A stretch of 64,000 nucleotides of DNA from an uncultured beta proteobacterium (GTDB lineage Bacteria; Pseudomonadota; Gammaproteobacteria; Burkholderiales; Burkholderiaceae): NCBI GenBank assembly GCA_903821995.1, contig CAIJNI010000040.1:62001-126000 (forward strand), written 5' to 3'. Position 1 is the first letter of the stretch. Each line of letters starts with the position of its first letter. Of this stretch, positions 1 to 10,847 are shown piece after piece. A model generated the notes under the pieces. The model was not told where the DNA came from. It did not search any database and saw nothing but the letters and a program-made list of their open reading frames with translations. A program made the position numbers and the translations under genes.

Positions 1-519
1 ATGCAAGAAGGTTGGAAGCCTCTTTGGGTGGTTGACTTCCCGATGTTTGATTATGACGAAGGTGATGCAAGATGGGTTGCATGTCATCATCCGTTTACAA
101 GCCCTAAAGATGAACATTTAGAGTTCTTAGAGACTGATCCTGGGAGATGCTTAGCTAAAGCCTATGATATGGTCCTTAATGGATGGGAACTTGGTGGTGG
201 ATCTGTTCGGATCCATCAAGAAGCTGTCCAAAGCAAAGTTTTTAGAGTGTTAAAGATTGATGCTGAGGAAGCGCAATTGAAGTTTGGATTTTTGCTTGAT
301 GCACTAAGGTATGGAGCGCCGCCACATGGAGGAATTGCGTTTGGTTTGGACCGTATTGTGACAATGATGACAGGTGCAGACTCTATTCGAGATGTTATCG
401 CATTTCCTAAAACACAACGTGCGCAATGTTTATTAACACAAGCGCCTAGCCCTGTTGACGACAAGCAATTACGAGAGTTGCATATTCGGCTACGAAATAC
501 GGGGGCAACGAATGCATAA
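1..519 (+). CDS. aspS: Aspartyl-tRNA synthetase, C-terminal part (truncated by window edge)
   Basis: Class II aaRS motif 3 '[30 protein letters not shown]' and 'HHPFTSPK'; ORF open at window start. Confidence 0.95.
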   Translation: MQEGWKPLWVVDFPMFDYDEGDARWVACHHPFTSPKDEHLEFLETDPGRCLAKAYDMVLNGWELGGGSVRIHQEAVQSKVFRVLKIDAEEAQLKFGFLLDALRYGAPPHGGIAFGLDRIVTMMTGADSIRDVIAFPKTQRAQCLLTQAPSPVDDKQLRELHIRLRNTGATNA

Positions 520-559
520 AGAGGTTGCATTTTAAAAAACAATTAAAGGGCACTTCACT

Positions 560-2389
560 TTGCGACGACTTATTGACTCTGCTGGATCAGGCATGCCAAG
601 TGATAAAAAATCAGCAGATTGGGGAACAATTTCAAAATTACTCCCCTATGTCCTGAAATATCGTTGGCGAGTCAGTATTGCTTTGTCATGTTTGATCCTT
701 GCGAAGGTGGCAAATCTAGGCGTGCCATTAGTTTTAAAGCATTTGATAGATGATCTATCTCTTCCTTTAGATGATCCTAAAAAGCTGGTCATTGTTCCTA
801 TTGCCCTTATTTTTGCTTATGGGCTATTAAGATTTTCATCTTCGTTATTTACTGAACTTAGAGAGCTATTATTTTCTAAGGTGACACAGAATGCAATTCG
901 AAATGTGGCACTTGAAGTCTTTGAGCATTTACATTCCTTATCTCTCCGCTTTCATTTAGAAAGACAAACTGGTGGAGTAAGTCGAGATATTGAAAGGGGT
1001 GCTCGAGGGATACAGTCACTCATCTCCTATTCTCTTTACAGCATTGTTCCTACCATTATTGAATTTACAATCGTCCTCATTTATCTTTCCCTTAATTACC
1101 ATTGGGCATTTGCAACTGTTGCTTTAGTTGCTTTGATTTTATATATTATTTTTACTATCAAAGTGACGGAGTGGAGAACGAGATATAGAAAAACAATGAA
1201 CGAAATGGATTCGCGAGCAAATCAAAAAGCCATAGATTCGTTATTGAACTTTGAAACCGTTAAATACTTTGGCAATGAAAAGTATGAAGCCAATCGTTAT
1301 GACATCAATTTATCAAGTTATCAGCAAGCTGCCATTCAATCACAGCGCTCTCTAGCAATACTTAATTTGGGGCAGCAAACAATTATCGTGAGTGGCTTAA
1401 TTATTATTTTATGGCAAGCAACTGTTGGCGTTGAGTCTGGTCAGATGACGTTAGGTGATTTAGTACTAGTCAATACACTGATGATCCAGCTATATATTCC
1501 GCTTAATTTTTTAGGTGTTATTTATCGAGAAATTAAGCAAGCAATTTTAGATATGGAAAGAATGTTTGAGTTATTAAGTAAAGATCGTGAGATTGCGGAT
1601 CTACCAAATGCCCAAGAATTAAGAATTTTAAACCCAGAATTTGGCCCTACCGTTAAGTTTGAGTGTGTTAACTTTCATTATGAAGCGAATCGACAGATTC
1701 TCAAAAATATTAGCTTTGATATTCCAGCCGGAACTACAACGGCGGTAGTTGGTCAAAGTGGCTCAGGAAAAAGCACCTTAGCTAGGCTTCTATTTAGATT
1801 TTATGATGTAACTAGTGGTGCGATTAACTTTGATTCGCAGAATATTAAAGGAATAAAACAATCGAGCTTAAGAAGCTATATTGGAATAGTTCCCCAAGAT
1901 ACCGTTTTATTTAATGATTCTATTGGGTACAACATCGCCTATGGAAATCCACTATCTTCTCAAACAGAAGTTGAAGCAGCAGCAAAGGCTGCACAGATCC
2001 ATGATTTTATTGTGTCATTACCAGAACAATATCAAACATCTGTTGGTGAGAGAGGATTAAAACTCTCTGGCGGGGAAAAGCAAAGAGTAGCAATTGCACG
2101 CACTATATTAAAAAAGCCACTTTTATTTATATTTGACGAGGCAACCTCGGCACTTGATTCTAAGACGGAATTAGCAATTCAAGAAGAGCTATTTAAGTTA
2201 GCGAACAATAGAAGTACACTGGTAATAGCACATCGACTATCTACAATTATTCATGCGCAACAAATTTTAGTAATGCATGAGGGTGAAATTGTCGAAAGAG
2301 GAACACATGACGTACTTTTAAATAAGCAAGGTAAATATGCTGAGATGTGGGCTTTGCAACAAAGCGAGGTGGAACAACTTGAAAGCTAA
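560..2389 (+). CDS. ABC transporter, fused permease/ATPase, Atm1/HMT1-like
   Basis: N-terminal TM domain, Walker A 'GQSGSGKST', signature 'LSGGEKQRVAIART', Walker B 'LLFIFDEATSALD'; 'ETVKYFGNEKYE' is typical of Atm1-type exporters. Confidence 0.85.
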   Translation: MRRLIDSAGSGMPSDKKSADWGTISKLLPYVLKYRWRVSIALSCLILAKVANLGVPLVLKHLIDDLSLPLDDPKKLVIVPIALIFAYGLLRFSSSLFTELRELLFSKVTQNAIRNVALEVFEHLHSLSLRFHLERQTGGVSRDIERGARGIQSLISYSLYSIVPTIIEFTIVLIYLSLNYHWAFATVALVALILYIIFTIKVTEWRTRYRKTMNEMDSRANQKAIDSLLNFETVKYFGNEKYEANRYDINLSSYQQAAIQSQRSLAILNLGQQTIIVSGLIIILWQATVGVESGQMTLGDLVLVNTLMIQLYIPLNFLGVIYREIKQAILDMERMFELLSKDREIADLPNAQELRILNPEFGPTVKFECVNFHYEANRQILKNISFDIPAGTTTAVVGQSGSGKSTLARLLFRFYDVTSGAINFDSQNIKGIKQSSLRSYIGIVPQDTVLFNDSIGYNIAYGNPLSSQTEVEAAAKAAQIHDFIVSLPEQYQTSVGERGLKLSGGEKQRVAIARTILKKPLLFIFDEATSALDSKTELAIQEELFKLANNRSTLVIAHRLSTIIHAQQILVMHEGEIVERGTHDVLLNKQGKYAEMWALQQSEVEQLES

Positions 2390-2405
2390 AGTAACTTAAA
2401 TTAAT

Positions 2406-3740
2406 ATGAAATTTCGCCAAGAGGAAATTCTTCATCAGGCTTTTTATGCGGGGTTAGCGGCTGCCGACCCTCAGTCTGCATTACCTAAATACTTAGAAAA
2501 AATATATCCAGAGGGGCTCACTGGAAAATGTAAGGTTGTAGGTGCTGGTAAGGCAAGTGCTTCAATGGCGTTTGCGTTAGAAAAGTTTGCACTCTCTCAT
2601 TGGCCTCTCGTAAATTTATCCGGCCTAGTTATCACCCGATATGGGCATGATGTGCAAAATGGGACTATAAGTCGAAAGATTAATATTGTGGAAGCGGCTC
2701 ACCCAGTGCCTGATGAATCTGGTTTGAGAGCTACGAAGTTGATGCATGAAGAAGTTAAAGAGTTGAGTCCTGGCGATCAGTTAATCGTTTTAATTTCTGG
2801 TGGCGGCTCAAGTCTTTTGACGCTACCAGTAGATGGAATTGATTTAGAGCAAATTCAGCAATTGACACAACTTTTGCTCCGGTGTGGCGCACCTATTGAA
2901 GAAATGAATATAGTACGTAAACATCTTTCAGCTATACAGGGTGGCAATTTAGGAAGATTGGCCGCGAGGCAAGGCGCTACTGTTAATGCATTTATTATTT
3001 CTGATGTCACAGGTGATGATCCAACTGATATAGCAAGTGGCCCATGTGCTGTAGATCCTTCAACTTTCCAGGATGCATTAGAGGTATTAAAAAGATATCA
3101 GTTAACAGAAGACCCAAATATTAGTCAAGTTCTGAAATACTTCAACAAAGGTATTTCTGGACAAGCACCTGAAACATTGAAGATAACTGACAAAGAGAGT
3201 AAAGACATTCACAATCATGTTTTTGCTACGCCAATACGATCTTTAGAGGCTGCATCTAAGTATTGCCTAGAGTTAGGTTTTAATGTTGAAATATTGAGCG
3301 ATAAAATTAAGGGCGAAGCTAAGGAAGCGGGTATCGCACATGCAAAAATTGCCCTTGAGCGCTCTACAACTAATTTAGATAAACCTTTGGCAATTATTTC
3401 AGGTGGCGAAACAACGGTTACTATGTCTAAAGACTGTAGTGGCCGTGGTGGACGATGCGCAGAATTTTTACTATCCTTATATCAAGAGACGCAGGGTTTA
3501 TCTAATCTATCGGCTTTAGCAGCAGATACAGACGGAATTGATGGTAGTGAAAATAATGCCGGTGCCTTTTTTACGCAAGATACCCGAAAAAAGGCAAATG
3601 AGTTAAATTTAGAGGCTAATCTTTTTTTAAGGGAGCATGATGCTTATAGCTTCTTTTTACAAACAGGTAGTTTAGTTAATACAGGGCCAACTTTAACGAA
3701 TGTTAACGATTTTCGTATCATGTTAATTAATCCACTATGA
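2406..3740 (+). CDS. Glycerate 2-kinase / hydroxypyruvate reductase family (MOFRL domain)
   Basis: 'KVVGAGKASASMA', 'LISGGGSSLL', 'GGRCAEFLLSL...ALAADTDGIDG' family motifs. Confidence 0.85.
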   Translation: MKFRQEEILHQAFYAGLAAADPQSALPKYLEKIYPEGLTGKCKVVGAGKASASMAFALEKFALSHWPLVNLSGLVITRYGHDVQNGTISRKINIVEAAHPVPDESGLRATKLMHEEVKELSPGDQLIVLISGGGSSLLTLPVDGIDLEQIQQLTQLLLRCGAPIEEMNIVRKHLSAIQGGNLGRLAARQGATVNAFIISDVTGDDPTDIASGPCAVDPSTFQDALEVLKRYQLTEDPNISQVLKYFNKGISGQAPETLKITDKESKDIHNHVFATPIRSLEAASKYCLELGFNVEILSDKIKGEAKEAGIAHAKIALERSTTNLDKPLAIISGGETTVTMSKDCSGRGGRCAEFLLSLYQETQGLSNLSALAADTDGIDGSENNAGAFFTQDTRKKANELNLEANLFLREHDAYSFFLQTGSLVNTGPTLTNVNDFRIMLINPL

Positions 3741-4807
3741 ATCAAATTACTCTTACCCTTCCTGATGATTTTCATTTACATGTGAGAGACGGAGACGTCT
3801 TGCCACAAGTGTTATCGCATACGGCCAGTCAATTTAGACGAGCGTTGATCATGCCTAATTTAAGGCCCCCTGTGACAACAGTAGCCAGCGCTTTAGCGTA
3901 TCAAGAAAGAATAAAAGACGCGTTGAAAGTTGCTACTCAGCAAGGGGCTTTAACAGCTACCAATAATTTTCAAGCACTGATGAGTTTATATCTGACAGAT
4001 CAAACCCCCTCATCTGAAATACTTTTAGCAAAAGATAAAGGTGTGTTAGCTGTAAAACTATACCCCGCTGGAGCAACGACCAATAGCGACTCAGGAGTCA
4101 CAGATATACGGTTATGTGATGATTCGTTAGACACGATGGCCCAGGTTGGAATGCCGTTATTGGTTCACGGTGAAGTAACACATTCAGCCATAGACATATT
4201 TGATCGAGAAGCTAAGTTTATTGAAGAAGTTTTACATCCATTACGTTTGAGACATCCTAAGTTGAAAGTGGTTTTTGAGCACATTACGACTAAGGATGCT
4301 ATGGAGTATGTTCGCGATGCTGAAGTTTCTGAACTAGGACCAATTGCTGCCACCATTACTGCACATCATTTAATGTATAACCGAAATGCTTTATTTACTG
4401 GGGGTATTCGCCCGCACTATTATTGCTTACCCATTTTAAAAAGAGAGGCGCATCGCCTTGCTTTATTAGATGCGGCCACAAGTGATTCATCTCGGTTTTT
4501 TCTTGGCACGGATAGTGCCCCGCATGCTAAAGATTTAAAAGAGCATACATGTGGATGCGCGGGATGTTATACAGCGAGCCATGCTCTCGAACTTTATGCC
4601 ACTGCTTTTGATAGTGTTGGTAAATTACGACAACTTGAGGCTTTTGCTTCTTTTAGAGGAGCTGATTTTTATCAGATACCCCGAAATCATGGTCAGATCA
4701 CTTTACAGAGACAACAACAACAAGTCCCTAATCATTATGCATTTGGCAATGATCTACTCGTGCCATTAAATGCTGGAGAAGTACTCAATTGGTCGATTGT
4801 CAGGTAG
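3737..4807 (+). CDS. pyrC: Dihydroorotase
   Basis: 'DDFHLHVRDGDVL', 'VFEHITTKDA', 'FLGTDSAPH' motifs; ATGA overlap with the preceding CDS. Confidence 0.93.
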   Translation: MNQITLTLPDDFHLHVRDGDVLPQVLSHTASQFRRALIMPNLRPPVTTVASALAYQERIKDALKVATQQGALTATNNFQALMSLYLTDQTPSSEILLAKDKGVLAVKLYPAGATTNSDSGVTDIRLCDDSLDTMAQVGMPLLVHGEVTHSAIDIFDREAKFIEEVLHPLRLRHPKLKVVFEHITTKDAMEYVRDAEVSELGPIAATITAHHLMYNRNALFTGGIRPHYYCLPILKREAHRLALLDAATSDSSRFFLGTDSAPHAKDLKEHTCGCAGCYTASHALELYATAFDSVGKLRQLEAFASFRGADFYQIPRNHGQITLQRQQQQVPNHYAFGNDLLVPLNAGEVLNWSIVR

Positions 4808-4815
4808 ACTACCCA

Positions 4816-5123
4816 GGCAGAGTTGGTTAGGCAATCGCCGCTTCGCTTGCGAAGGGGAGGAAAGTCCGGACTCCATAGGGTAGGGTGATGGCTAATGACC
4901 ATCCATGGCGACATGAGGAATAGGGCCACAGAGACGAGCGTATTTAGTTACGGTGAAACGCGGCAACCTCCACTCGGAGCAATCCCAAATAGGCAGGCGT
5001 TGAGGCGACCCGCTGAGCCTGCGGGTAGGGAGCTCGAGTCCATTGGTAACAATGGACCTAGATGAATGATTGCCCCTTGATGAAAGTTAGGGCGACAGAA
5101 TCCGGCTTATCGACCAACTCTGC
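4816..5123 (+). ncRNA. rnpB: RNase P RNA, bacterial type A
   Basis: Signature 'gaggaaagtccggactcc', 'acagagacgagcg', 'ggtgaaacgcggcaacctcc', 3' 'gacagaatccggcttatcgaccaactctgc' pairing with 5' 'cagagttggt'. Confidence 0.93.
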
Positions 5124-5129
5124 ACTATT

Positions 5130-5552
5130 TTAAATTTCTACAATCTCAATCGAGTGCGTGATGGATGCTGTTTTACCCAACATAATGGTGGCTGAACAGT
5201 ATTTATCATGAGAAAGTTCAACGGCTTTTGTCACTTTATTGGGGTCAAGCCCCTTACCAGTTACAATAAATTTCATATTGATGTGAGTAAACACTTTCGG
5301 ATCTATATCAGCCCTATCAGCTTCAATCATGACTTTGCATCCTTCAATGTTTTGGCGAGACTTCTTTAGAATCATCACAACATCAAATGCAGTACACCCC
5401 CCAGCCCCAGCTAAAAGTAGTTCCATTGGCCTTGGAGCTAAATTTTTTCCTCCCGCTTCAGGTGCTCCGTCCATGTTGACAATGTGACCACTTCCCACCT
5501 CGGCAGAGAAACTCATGCCATCAATTCCCATCCAATTTACGGTACAAAACAT
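5130..5552 (-). CDS. OsmC family protein
   Basis: 'ELLLAGAGGCTAFDVVMIL' and 'ELSHDKYCSATIML', the two conserved Cys regions of OsmC/YhfA-like proteins. Confidence 0.8.
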   Translation of the reverse strand: MFCTVNWMGIDGMSFSAEVGSGHIVNMDGAPEAGGKNLAPRPMELLLAGAGGCTAFDVVMILKKSRQNIEGCKVMIEADRADIDPKVFTHINMKFIVTGKGLDPNKVTKAVELSHDKYCSATIMLGKTASITHSIEIVEI

Positions 5553-5641
5553 AGTTTCCTTAAAAATTTACTTTACCTAGTGATAACCCTAATATATAAT
5601 TTGTCTATTGCAGTTCGAAATGGTTGCAATAAAATTAGCAA

Positions 5642-5738
5642 TATTGAGTTAATACCATTTTAACTGCTCCGAGTGTCTCCTCCACCCAAACAAAGGTGGA
5701 ATTTATAACCCAGAGGTTTACCTCTGGGTTTTTTTTTG
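5642..5738 (+). ncRNA. Candidate small RNA ending in an orphan Rho-independent terminator
   Basis: Hairpin TCCACC-n8-GGTGGA followed by AACCCAGAGG-ttta-CCTCTGGGTT plus T-run; no + strand CDS upstream to terminate; possible promoter TTGCAG (5608) / TAAAAT (5630). The 5' end is a guess. Confidence 0.4.
5707..5738 (+). terminator. Rho-independent terminator
   Basis: aacccagagg/cctctgggtt hairpin followed by a T-run. Confidence 0.8.
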
Positions 5739-5880
5739 TTAGAATCGTAGGTTCCCTGATTAAGTCCCAGGGGAAATGTATTACGTAGTTGTTTATTTAA
5801 TCGAGAGCGTGCAAGCATAAGCAAGGCCAAGTGAGAATAGCAATTGACGATTGATTGGACTAAACAATTTGAAAGATATC

Positions 5881-6309
5881 ATGAAAACTTTTTCCGCAAA
5901 AACCCATGAGGTTAAGCGTGAATGGTTCGTGATTGACGCTACGGACAAAGTCCTCGGTCGTGTCGCCAGTGAAGTGGCACACCGTCTACGCGGCAAGCAC
6001 AAGCCTGAATTCACTCCTCACGTTGACACCGGCGATTTTATCGTTGTGATCAATGCAGCTAAATTACGAGTTACAGGTAATAAAGGTTTGCAAAAAATTT
6101 ATTACCGACATAGTGGATATCCTGGCGGCATATACGAAACAAATTTCGATAAAATGCAAGCCAAGTTTCCTGGTCGTGCATTAGAGAAAGCCGTAAAAGG
6201 GATGTTGCCAAAAGGACCATTAGGCTACGCAATGATCAAGAAGCTTAAAGTTTATGGCGACGAAAGCCATCCACACGCGGCCCAACAGCCTAGCGTTTTA
6301 GAAATTTAA
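5881..6309 (+). CDS. rplM: 50S ribosomal protein L13
   Basis: '[52 protein letters not shown]'; start trimmed to ATG 5881. Confidence 0.97.
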   Translation: MKTFSAKTHEVKREWFVIDATDKVLGRVASEVAHRLRGKHKPEFTPHVDTGDFIVVINAAKLRVTGNKGLQKIYYRHSGYPGGIYETNFDKMQAKFPGRALEKAVKGMLPKGPLGYAMIKKLKVYGDESHPHAAQQPSVLEI

Positions 6310-6318
6310 GGAGCGGTG

Positions 6319-6711
6319 ATGATTGGAAATTGGAATTATGGAACCGGTCGCCGTAAAAGCTCTGTAGCACGAGTCTTTATCAAATCGGGCAAGGGCGATA
6401 TTATTGTTAATGGAAAGCCAATTGACGAATATTTTTCTCGTGAAACTTCGAGAATGATTGCACGCCAACCTTTGTTGCTAACTAATCACGCAGAGACTTT
6501 TGATATAAAAGTTAATGTTAGTGGTGGTGGTGAGACAGGACAAGCTGGTGCTGTGCGTCATGGCGTTACTCGTGCCTTGATTGATTATGACAATGCGTTA
6601 AAACCTACTTTATCTAAAGCAGGTTTTGTTACACGTGATGCAAGAGAAGTTGAGCGTAAAAAAGTCGGTTTACGCGGCGCTCGTCGCCGTAAACAGTTTA
6701 GTAAACGCTAA
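6319..6711 (+). CDS. rpsI: 30S ribosomal protein S9
   Basis: '[14 protein letters not shown]...[16 protein letters not shown]'; RBS aaggag; start set to ATG 6319 rather than GTG 6316. Confidence 0.97.
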   Translation: MIGNWNYGTGRRKSSVARVFIKSGKGDIIVNGKPIDEYFSRETSRMIARQPLLLTNHAETFDIKVNVSGGGETGQAGAVRHGVTRALIDYDNALKPTLSKAGFVTRDAREVERKKVGLRGARRRKQFSKR

Positions 6712-6732
6712 CATTTTTTGTTGTTTTATCAA

Positions 6733-6768
6733 AAAAACCGTGTTGGTGAAAACCTACACGGTTTTTTA
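6733..6768 (+). terminator. Rho-independent terminator after rplM-rpsI
   Basis: aaaaccgtgttggtgaaaacctacacggtttttt hairpin (AAACCGTGT/ACACGGTTT) plus T-run. Confidence 0.75.
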
Positions 6769-6825
6769 ATTTGGATCTTTTAAAGAAGATGGGTACTATT
6801 AGACATTCAAAATGATGGAGTCGAA

Positions 6826-7884
6826 ATGATCAAGGTCGGGATTGTTGGAGGTACGGGGTATACGGGCGTTGAGCTTTTAAGAATGCTTGTCCAACACCCT
6901 CAGGTAGAAATTAGCGCAATTACGTCTAGGAAAGAGGCGGGCATGCAAGTGTCTGAAATGTTTCCATCATTAAGAGGACATTTAGATTTGGCATTTTGCA
7001 CTCCTGAGCAGGCTCACTTAAATAAGTGTGATGCTGTATTTTTTGCAACACCTCATGGAGTTGCTATGGCACAAACTCCGGAGTTATTGAAATCTGGGGT
7101 CAGAGTTTTAGACTTAGCTGCAGATTTTCGCCTTAAAGATACTCATGTATTTGAAAAATGGTATGGCATGACACACAGCTGTCCTGAAATTTTGGCACAG
7201 GCTGTCTATGGACTAGCTGAGATCAACCGTGAGGCCATTAAAAAGGCTCAGGTTGTAGGCTTAGCTGGCTGTTACCCCACTTCTGTACAACTTGGCTTTG
7301 CACCGCTGTTGTCGCCTAAATTCACCCAGGGCAAAAGAATTGTAGATACCCAGCACTTGATTTCAGACTCTAAGTCAGGCGTATCAGGGGCTGGAAGAAA
7401 GGCTGAAGTGGGTACACTTTTGGCAGAAGCCGGTGATAACTTTAAAGCTTATAGTGTCAAGGGGCATCGGCATTTACCAGAGATTGTTCAAGGCCTTAAA
7501 GCCATAGCTGGGCATGATGATGTAGGTTTAACTTTTGTGCCGCATTTGACCCCAATGATTCGGGGTATTCATTCCACCTTATACGCAAGAATATTGCCCG
7601 AAGGCATGAGCATCGACTATCAGGAGCTTTTTGAGAACTTTTATAAAGATGAGCGTTTTGTAGATGTTATGCCTGCTGGAAGCCATCCTGAAACACGTTC
7701 CGTCAGAGGAAGTAATAATCTTAGGATAGCTATTCATCGCCCCGAAGGTGGAGATACCCTAATTATTTTAGTGGTGGAAGATAATTTGGTTAAAGGGGCC
7801 TCAGGCCAAGGGATCCAGTGTATGAACTTAATGTTTGGGTTTCCAGAGGATATGGGCTTAAATCAAGTCGCCCTACTACCATAA
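6826..7884 (+). CDS. argC: N-acetyl-gamma-glutamyl-phosphate reductase
   Basis: '[17 protein letters not shown]', '[13 protein letters not shown]', 'KGHRHLPEI'. Confidence 0.95.
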   Translation: MIKVGIVGGTGYTGVELLRMLVQHPQVEISAITSRKEAGMQVSEMFPSLRGHLDLAFCTPEQAHLNKCDAVFFATPHGVAMAQTPELLKSGVRVLDLAADFRLKDTHVFEKWYGMTHSCPEILAQAVYGLAEINREAIKKAQVVGLAGCYPTSVQLGFAPLLSPKFTQGKRIVDTQHLISDSKSGVSGAGRKAEVGTLLAEAGDNFKAYSVKGHRHLPEIVQGLKAIAGHDDVGLTFVPHLTPMIRGIHSTLYARILPEGMSIDYQELFENFYKDERFVDVMPAGSHPETRSVRGSNNLRIAIHRPEGGDTLIILVVEDNLVKGASGQGIQCMNLMFGFPEDMGLNQVALLP

Positions 7885-7957
7885 GGGGCATTGGTGGATA
7901 AGTAGCATTGATTATCAATTCGGCCTAGAATAAGAGAACTGAAACAAGGAAAAATCT

Positions 7958-8329
7958 ATGAGTGCGACTCAACAAGCAACTGAAAATTTACAGGAACCAC
8001 CAGTACCTATTATTTTTACTGATAGTGCTGCAGCTAAAGTTGCAGACTTAATTGCTGAAGAAGGTAATGCAAGCCTGAAATTACGTGTATTTGTTCAGGG
8101 TGGTGGATGTTCAGGTTTTCAGTATGGATTTACTTTTGATGAAGAAGTTAATGAAGATGATACTGAGTTTGAAAAAAATGGAGTTGTGCTGTTAGTAGAT
8201 TCCATGAGTTTTCAATACTTAGTCGGTGCAGAAATTGATTACAAAGAAGATATCAACGGTTCTCAATTTGTCATTAAGAATCCAAATGCAACTACAACAT
8301 GTGGTTGCGGATCCTCTTTCTCAGCCTAA
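7958..8329 (+). CDS. erpA: Iron-sulfur cluster insertion protein, A-type carrier
   Basis: '[19 protein letters not shown]...[11 protein letters not shown]' with three conserved Cys. Confidence 0.93.
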   Translation: MSATQQATENLQEPPVPIIFTDSAAAKVADLIAEEGNASLKLRVFVQGGGCSGFQYGFTFDEEVNEDDTEFEKNGVVLLVDSMSFQYLVGAEIDYKEDINGSQFVIKNPNATTTCGCGSSFSA

Positions 8330-8333
8330 AAAC

Positions 8334-9488
8334 TTAATTAGGATAGTGGGCGCCAAGAATTCTTGGGCCCAAAGCGCCAGTTACTTCAGGGATATTGGCT
8401 GCGTGTTTTGCAAAAAAAGACCAAGATAGCCAAGCAAAAGCCATAGCCTCCACTGTTTGGGGGTGAACCCCAAAAATATCTGAGCTACTAAGCTTAACCC
8501 TTGGCAGTTCCTCGGTTAGGCGTTTAGCCATCGTTGAAATGAGATAAGTATTTTGAACGCCACCCCCACAAACAATAAGCTCAGTACAGTCTTTGAAATA
8601 AATTTTTAGGTCATTAATGATGGACTCGACAGTTAATGCTAATAGCGTGGCTTGAATATCATGAGGAGTTTCAGAGCTAAGGAAAGGTGTTAGCTGTGGA
8701 GAAAGCCACATCTCATTAAACAAATCTCTACCAGTACTTTTGGGGGGCCTCATAGAAAAAAATGGCTCCTGAAGTAATTGTTTGAGTAAAGGTTTAATAA
8801 GCTTTCCAGACTGAGCCCATTCGCCTTTATTATCAAAAGGTAGATTTAAGGATTGTAAAATCCACATATCTAATAAAACATTACCTGGGCCAGTATCAAA
8901 TCCAAGAATTGGTTGAGTAGGATCAAGAAGAGTGAGATTGGCGATACCACCAAGATTCAAAATAGCTCTCTTGGTTGGAGATGAAAATTGGAAAGCATGA
9001 AAGCTTGGAACGAGTGGCGCACCTTGACCTTTTGCTGCAATATCCCTAGACCTAAAATCAGCCACCACATCAATCATTGTTAGCTCTGCTAACAATGAGG
9101 GGTTCAAAGATTGAATTGTATAGCCGGTTTCATCATGGAGTTGTGGTTGATGTCGGATCGTTTGTCCATGAGCACCTATGGCTTTAATTTGGGAGGCTTT
9201 CATACCACTCTGGTCCAGGAGTGAATGCACGAGTCTTGCATAATGCTTAGCTAAGTCATTAGCGGCCAATGCTTCGCGGTGTAACTCATTTGTACCATGA
9301 TGTTGAAGAGACATGAGTTGGCTTTTTAGACTTGAGCTGATTTCTATTGAGTTATGGCAAATTAAGATAGGTTTGCCAGACTTATTAAACTCACAAATGA
9401 CGCCGTCAATCCCGTCCATGCTGGTCCCAGACATAATTCCAATATGAAACTGTGTATCGAGGGATATTGGGGCTGTAGGATCTACCAT
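8334..9488 (-). CDS. anmK: Anhydro-N-acetylmuramic acid kinase
   Basis: 'GIMSGTSMDGIDGV', 'AHGQTIRH', 'LNLGGIANLT', 'GFDTGPGN'. Confidence 0.95.
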   Translation of the reverse strand: MVDPTAPISLDTQFHIGIMSGTSMDGIDGVICEFNKSGKPILICHNSIEISSSLKSQLMSLQHHGTNELHREALAANDLAKHYARLVHSLLDQSGMKASQIKAIGAHGQTIRHQPQLHDETGYTIQSLNPSLLAELTMIDVVADFRSRDIAAKGQGAPLVPSFHAFQFSSPTKRAILNLGGIANLTLLDPTQPILGFDTGPGNVLLDMWILQSLNLPFDNKGEWAQSGKLIKPLLKQLLQEPFFSMRPPKSTGRDLFNEMWLSPQLTPFLSSETPHDIQATLLALTVESIINDLKIYFKDCTELIVCGGGVQNTYLISTMAKRLTEELPRVKLSSSDIFGVHPQTVEAMAFAWLSWSFFAKHAANIPEVTGALGPRILGAHYPN

Positions 9489-9567
9489 GTTTAAAAATTA
9501 GAAAAAGGTTTATAAGAATGCGACAATAACAGGAATCATAAAAACTACCATTCATTTGTAACATAGT

Positions 9568-10839
9568 ATGACAAGTCAAAAACCTAACGAAAAAACTTTA
9601 AACCCATTATCCACAAACTTGGCGAAGTATCCTATTACTCCCGAGGTTGAAGCAGCCCTTTTACAAACTAAAAGGGGTTGCGAAGAGCTCCTCGTTGAAA
9701 GTGAGTGGGTCTATAAACTCTCTAGAAGTGAAGCAACCAAAACGCCGTTAAGAATTAAATTAGGACTAGATCCAACAGCACCTGATATTCATTTAGGACA
9801 TACCGTAGTTTTAAATAAACTGAGGCAGTTGCAAGACATTGGGCATACGGTCATATTTTTAATTGGTGATTTTACGAGCATGATTGGAGATCCCAGTGGT
9901 AGAAATAACACGAGGCCACCTTTAACACGAGAAGATATTGCACAGAATGCAACGACATACTATAAACAAGCAAGCCTAGTTCTTGATCCCGAGAAAACAG
10001 AGATCAGGTATAACTCAGAGTGGTGTGAAGCTTTAGGTGCAGTAGGAATGATTCAGCTAGCTTCTAAATATACTGTTGCTAGGATGCTTGAGCGAGATGA
10101 CTTTACTAAAAGGTATCGTGGTGGAATTCCAATTTCAGTTCATGAATTTTTATATCCTTTAATGCAAGGGTATGATTCAGTCGCACTTAAAAGTGATTTG
10201 GAGCTTGGTGGAACGGATCAGAAATTTAATTTGTTAGTAGGTAGAGAATTACAAAAAGAATTTGGTCAAGAGCCACAATGTATTTTGACAATGCCATTAT
10301 TGGTGGGTTTAGATGGTGTTGAAAAAATGAGTAAATCTAAAGGAAACTACATCGGTATCAGTGAGGTACCTAATGAAATGTTTTCTAAGATTATGCGTGT
10401 TTCAGATGAATTGATGTGGAATTACTACACACTCTTATCTTTTAAACCAGTTAAAGAAATTGAAAACCTGAAGAAGCAGGTAGAAGAGGGTTTAAATCCA
10501 CGAGATGTCAAGGTAGCTCTGGGTCAGGAAATCGTAACGCGTTTTCATTCAAAGACTGATGCTAGCAATGCCTTAGAGGATTTTAATTTACGAGCAAAGG
10601 GCGGTGTGCCCGATGACATCCCAGAGGTTTCATTAACAGGAGCTCCATTAGGTATTAGCCAAGTCTTAAAACAAGCCAACCTGGTGCAATCAACTACTGA
10701 TGCAAATAGAAATATTGAGCAACATGGCGTTAGGGTAAATGGCGAGTCCATATCAGACAAAGGTTTAAAGCTTGATGTAGGAGAATACGTTGTCCAAGTT
10801 GGAAAACGACGTTTTGCAAAAGTAAAAATAGAGAGATAG
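9568..10839 (+). CDS. tyrS: Tyrosyl-tRNA synthetase
   Basis: '[15 protein letters not shown]' HIGH motif, 'KMSKSKGN' KMSKS motif, C-terminal S4-like domain. Confidence 0.95.
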   Translation: MTSQKPNEKTLNPLSTNLAKYPITPEVEAALLQTKRGCEELLVESEWVYKLSRSEATKTPLRIKLGLDPTAPDIHLGHTVVLNKLRQLQDIGHTVIFLIGDFTSMIGDPSGRNNTRPPLTREDIAQNATTYYKQASLVLDPEKTEIRYNSEWCEALGAVGMIQLASKYTVARMLERDDFTKRYRGGIPISVHEFLYPLMQGYDSVALKSDLELGGTDQKFNLLVGRELQKEFGQEPQCILTMPLLVGLDGVEKMSKSKGNYIGISEVPNEMFSKIMRVSDELMWNYYTLLSFKPVKEIENLKKQVEEGLNPRDVKVALGQEIVTRFHSKTDASNALEDFNLRAKGGVPDDIPEVSLTGAPLGISQVLKQANLVQSTTDANRNIEQHGVRVNGESISDKGLKLDVGEYVVQVGKRRFAKVKIER

Positions 10840-10847
10840 ATTGTTAG

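Noticed and set aside
216-542. Antisense ORF inside aspS
   Set aside because: Lies opposite a clear aspS coding sequence; shadow ORF
5709-5880. Possible L13 autoregulatory leader before rplM
   Set aside because: E. coli L13 is known to autoregulate rplM-rpsI, but I could not identify a convincing L13-binding structure here by eye
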